Assembly: GCA_937859005.1 (NCBI GenBank) | Contig: CALLYR010000384.1 | Location: 1-10,485 of the forward strand | Direction of reading: 5' to 3' | Source: an uncultured Paracoccus sp. | Lineage (GTDB): Bacteria; Pseudomonadota; Alphaproteobacteria; Rhodobacterales; Rhodobacteraceae | Length of the DNA: 10,485 nt | In this document: one piece after another, positions 6,239 to 10,485 of the stretch | Layout: every line of letters begins with the position of its first letter | How positions within the stretch are numbered: position 1 is the first letter of the stretch | Program-made: the position numbers and the translations under genes | The notes under the pieces: model-generated | What the model was told of the DNA's origin: nothing | The model's input: only the letters and a program-made list of their open reading frames with translations | The model's database searches: none

Positions 6239-6493
6239 TCAGTTCCCCTCGCCCCAGGCGTTGCCGCCGAAATCCTCGGGACCCTGCGCCTTGACGGGGC
6301 GGGTGCCATTGGCGGGGATACCGTCCTTTTCGCCCTCGCCTTCGTATTCGTTCTGCAGGGGGCCGGGGTCTTCGTCCTGCAGGCGATGGGCCTCGGGTGG
6401 AGGGCTGTCGCGCCCGGCCTCGGATGCAAGCTCGGCGCGATCGGCGTCGGCCTGCGGCAGCGGGGGCGTGCGCTCGGTATCGTCGGGGGTCAT
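6239..6493 (-). CDS. small acidic, probably disordered protein of unknown function (84 aa)
   Basis: An 84-residue protein rich in Asp, Glu, Pro and Gly, with almost no hydrophobic clusters, so probably disordered. It begins MTPDDTERTPPLPQADADRA, has an acidic middle (LQDEDPGPLQNEYEGEGEKD) and ends with a Gly/aromatic tail (GPEDFGGNAWGEGN). There is no signal peptide, transmembrane segment or cysteine. I recognise no family. The start is well supported: AAGGAG sits 7 bases before the ATG, and that site lies in a perfect inverted repeat (6502-6515) that could hide it in the mRNA. It is on the same strand as trpE, 164 bases past the trpE stop, and precedes the 56-residue gene. A regulator of folding or a stress protein are unsupported alternatives. 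Confidence 0.65.
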   Translation of the reverse strand: MTPDDTERTPPLPQADADRAELASEAGRDSPPPEAHRLQDEDPGPLQNEYEGEGEKDGIPANGTRPVKAQGPEDFGGNAWGEGN

Positions 6494-6501
6494 GGCGAAT
6501 C

Positions 6502-6515
6502 TCCTTCGTGAAGGA
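6502..6515 (-). promoter_or_regulatory. inverted repeat over the ribosome binding site of the 84-aa gene
   Basis: TCCTTC and GAAGGA, separated by 2 bases, form a perfect 14-base inverted repeat. In the minus-strand RNA the downstream arm is most of the Shine-Dalgarno AAGGAG (6506-6501). Folding (UCCUU/AAGGA with a 4-base loop) would sequester it. This is direct sequence symmetry; a regulatory effect is inferred. Confidence 0.35.
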
Positions 6516-6657
6516 AACCGGCAAGATGGCGACAGGGTTCCGCACGGACAGGGCCGCGCCGGAGGCAGGCCGATCCGCCGCCGGAAACCGCCGGCCCCTG
6601 CGGCGTGACCCGCGCCCCTGCAGGCGGCGGTCCGGCCATTGCCCTGCCCCTCTCTCG

Positions 6658-8159
<1,502 letters not shown>

Positions 8160-8160
<1 letters not shown>

Positions 8161-10112
8161 CACTGCATCCGCACATCGGCAGCGGCCAGCGCGCCGGTAT
8201 CGATCATGACCCCATGGGCCTGCTGCAGCGCGCGCGCGAAGTAATCGAACACGTCCGATTGCAGCGAATCGGTCAGGCGGCGCTCGACCGCGGACAGGAT
8301 GGGCCGGGCATCCTCGGCGTTCAGTTCGGCGGGGATGATCTTGTCCAGCCGGATCAGGAACACCCGGTCGCCGGCCTCGGCCACGGCGATCTCGCCGGGC
8401 TCGGTCAGGCGGAAGGCTTGTGTTACAACCTCGCCGGGGACGCCCTCGATCACGCCGTCGCGTTCCAGCCCGGTGACGGCCGCAAAGGTGGCGTCCGGCG
8501 CCGGGGCGGCCGGTCCCGAGACCACGGGTCCGGTCGGCGTCGCGGCGGGGACCGGGGCCGGGGCGGCAGCGGGAACCTGATCTGCGGTCGCGGCGGCGGC
8601 GTCCGCGGGGCTGGCCTCCAGCGCCAGCTTGTGCTCCTCGGCCAGGGCCTTCAGGCGGCGGCGGGTTTCGGCGGCGGTCCAGTCCGCCACGACCTCGTCG
8701 CGGATTTCCTCGAACGGAGTCAGCGTGGGGGGCACCAGTTCGTCCAGCCGCATCGCGAAAATCCCGCCGTCGTCCAGCTGGAACAGTTCGGGAAAGTCCT
8801 TGTCGGTCAACGCGTGGGCGCGTTCGCGGAAGGTCTGATAGGCCGCGATGCCTTCGGACGGCGTATCGGTGGACCAGTCGATGCGGCCCAGCTGCATCGG
8901 CGTGTCCTTGGGCAGATCCTCCAGCGTGGCGCCACCGGCCAGCAGATCCTCGTACCGGGGGGCATTCTCCTCGATCAGGCGGCGCGCGCGGTCAGCCGCA
9001 GCCTCGGCCCGCAGATCCGGTTCGGCCTGTTCGAAGCTGACATTCACGGGTTCAAGGATCGCATTCATCGAAAACAGCGCCGGTCCCAGATCGGTCATGA
9101 AGGGTCCGACCACGCCCGGCTGGTCCAGCGCAAAGACTGCAGCCCCCGCGGCGCCCAGATCGGCCTGCGCAACCTCGCCCAGATCGATGTCGGCCAGTTG
9201 CAGGCCGCGTTCGGCGGCAAGCTGTTCGAATGTCGCCTCGCCCCGGTCGAGCCGGGCCTTGGCCGCCTGCGCCTCGGATTCAGAGGGATAGACCAGCCGT
9301 TCGACCATGCGCCGTTCGGGCTGCTGATATTCGTCGATCCGCTGCTGATAGAGGTCGCGCAGCGCCTGGTCGTCCAGCTGCACCGTATCGGCCAGCATCT
9401 CTGGCGTCAGCCAGGCATAGGTGATCCTGCGGATTTCCGGCGCGGTGAAGCGGTCGGCGTTGGCCTGGTGCCAGGCGGCCAGAGTCTCGTCGTCGGGGGG
9501 GGCGATGGGGCCGCTCAACTGGTCGCCGGTCACTTCGGCCCAACCGATGTCGCGCCGTTCCAGCAGCCAGCCGGCGGTGGCCTCGCGCATTTCCTCGGGC
9601 GCCGCGACCCCGGAAATCGCCGCGCGCTGCAGGATCAGCCGCGCCTCGTCCATGCGCAGATCGCGCTCGAACTCGCGCACGGTCAGGCCCTCGCGCCGCA
9701 GCACATCGGCATAGACGGCGGGATCGAACTGGCCCGACATCGACCGGAAGGCCGGGGCCTGGGCGATCTGCCGGGCCACGGTTTCGTCGCCGACAGACAG
9801 GCCCAGACGGCGGGCCTCGGATTCCAGGGCAGCGGCGGTGAACAGGCGCGCCTGCACCTGTTGCGGAAGTCCCATGGCGCGCGCCTGTTCGCCGGTCAGG
9901 TTCTGCCCGGTCTGGGTGGTGAAGGACTGCATTTCGGACCGGACCCCGCGCAGGTAATCGTCGGCGGTCACCTCGACATCGCCGACGCGGCCGATGCTGC
10001 CGCGGCTGCTGCCTGCGAAGTTTTCGATCCCGAAGCCCGCCAGTCCCAGCAGAACCATGCCCATCAGCAGCCACACCATGGTGGATCTGCCCTTGGTGCG
10101 CGTGGTAGCCAT
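8160..10112 (-). CDS. PpiD-like membrane-anchored periplasmic chaperone / peptidyl-prolyl isomerase
   Basis: A 650-residue protein expected to be anchored in the inner membrane with its bulk in the periplasm, assisting folding of exported and outer-membrane proteins. After a basic start (MATTRTKGRS), residues about 12-28 form one membrane segment. A SurA_N-like region (about 36-165; VTADDYLRGV, ARAMGLPQQV, SMSGQFDPAVY) is followed by a parvulin-like region (about 265-385) and a second SurA/PpiD-like C-terminal part. Residues about 500-543 are a low-complexity Ala/Pro segment. The parvulin core is divergent, so isomerase activity is uncertain, as in E. coli PpiD. The ATG at 10112 has AAGGA 7 bases upstream and precedes the anchor; a frame reaching to a TTG at 10205 is not convincing. 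It overlaps trpE by one base. Confidence 0.9.
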
Positions 10113-10147
10113 GGCCTTTTCCTTTCTGTGACGTGCCGGACGCGGCG

Positions 10148-10176
10148 TGTTTAGGGCCGGCCCCGCGGCCCGGCAA
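10148..10176 (-). promoter_or_regulatory. weak candidate promoter of the ppiD-like/trpE operon
   Basis: On the minus strand, TTGCCG (10176-10171) and TAAACA (10153-10148) lie 17 bases apart, in the 82-base gap after the aminotransferase stop. The -35 match is fair and the -10 match poor. If real, transcription would start about 30 bases before the ATG. The spacer contains a GC-rich palindromic stretch (GGCCGGCC). Confidence 0.28.
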
Positions 10177-10194
10177 GGCCGCGTGCGCCGATCC

Positions 10195-10485
10195 TCATCC
10201 GGCAAAGCCGCGCAGGCGGTCCATCAGGGCGCCGATCCCGGTCCGGTCGATGTTGGCAAAGGCGATGCGGACATGGCGCGCGGCCCGGAGGTCGCCCGCG
10301 GGCATGAACATCGTGCCGGGCAGCAGCAGCACCCCGGCTTCATGGACCAGGCGGCGGGCCAGTTCGTCGGACGGAATCGAACAGGGATGTTCCGCCCAGG
10401 CGAAATAGGCGCCGCAGCCCTTCAGGCGCCAACCCTCCAGCCCCGCCATGCCCTCCGCCATCGCGCGCCGGCGGTCCAGGATTTC
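10195..10485 (-). CDS. class I/II PLP-dependent aminotransferase, C-terminal part (cut by window edge)
   Basis: The last 96 codons of a gene whose start lies beyond the right edge; the frame is open to base 10485. It resembles the small C-terminal domain of fold-type I aminotransferases (aspartate aminotransferase-like): LKGCGAYFAWAEHP, the substrate-side Gly/aromatic strand; LARRLVHEAGVLLLPGTMF, the strand-loop before the substrate-carboxylate arginine; and ARHVRIAFANID, where the Arg of HVRIAFAN is at the usual carboxylate-binding position. The PLP lysine would be upstream and out of view, so substrate and subfamily cannot be told. Reading starts EILDRRRAMAEGM, so the ATG at 10461 is internal and not the true start. 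The PpiD-like gene follows 82 bases later on the same strand. Confidence 0.88.
   Translation of the reverse strand, partial: EILDRRRAMAEGMAGLEGWRLKGCGAYFAWAEHPCSIPSDELARRLVHEAGVLLLPGTMFMPAGDLRAARHVRIAFANIDRTGIGALMDRLRGFAG

Noticed and set aside
6540..6657. Repetitive GC motifs (CCGCCGGAAACCGCCGG; GCCCCTGC twice) after trpE as a terminator or repeat element
   Set aside because: These are short direct repeats rather than a stable inverted repeat, and there is no T-run. They look like chance in GC-rich intergenic DNA.
10113..10205. A 31-codon N-terminal extension of the PpiD-like protein from a TTG
   Set aside because: It would overlap the aminotransferase stop, is Arg/Pro-rich, and would displace the membrane anchor from the N-terminus. 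The ATG at 10112 has a clear ribosome site.

Overview
The window is GC-rich (roughly two thirds G+C by eye). It looks like chromosomal housekeeping sequence from an alphaproteobacterium of the Rhodobacteraceae, with Paracoccus or a close relative as the best guess. The basis is the protein character of TrpE, FabI, PdxH and the PpiD-like chaperone, a twin cold-shock-domain protein next to a DUF192 protein, and strong GC codon bias. The genus is inferred from recalled family resemblance, not from a search. I see no transposase, integrase, phage gene, CRISPR array or other mobile element, and no gene-free stretch longer than about 165 bases.

Layout. Positions 5-1299 (minus) hold a two-gene co-chaperone operon: a CbpA-type DnaJ homologue followed by its small modulator CbpM. 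A tRNA-Pro(UGG) gene (1453-1529, minus) comes next. At 1579-2723 (minus) a twin cold-shock-domain protein is translationally coupled to a secreted or periplasmic DUF192 protein. pdxH (2835-3446, minus) makes pyridoxal 5'-phosphate and diverges from fabI across a 62-base gap. fabI leads a tight plus-strand cluster (3509-5958): enoyl-ACP reductase, a LysE/RhtB exporter, xanthine/guanine phosphoribosyltransferase, and a small DUF2127-like membrane protein. Converging on it are two small acidic orphan genes (5986-6156 and 6239-6493, minus), each with a clear Shine-Dalgarno sequence. The right third (6658-10112, minus) is a PpiD-like membrane-anchored periplasmic chaperone whose stop overlaps the start of trpE. 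The window ends inside the 3' part of a class I/II PLP-dependent aminotransferase (10195-10485, minus).

How the genes relate. This is mostly a collection of core functions: protein folding (CbpA/CbpM inside the cell, PpiD-like outside), RNA chaperoning, fatty-acid elongation, purine salvage, PLP and tryptophan synthesis. Four junctions (355, 2082, 5494, 8160) share one base in a TGATG stop/start, so translational coupling is a recurring theme. I found no convincing novel system. The points most worth a second look are the two orphan acidic small proteins, a hairpin that would bury the ribosome binding site of one of them, the coupling of trpE to a periplasmic chaperone rather than to trpG, and the terminal cysteine pair in the DUF192 protein.
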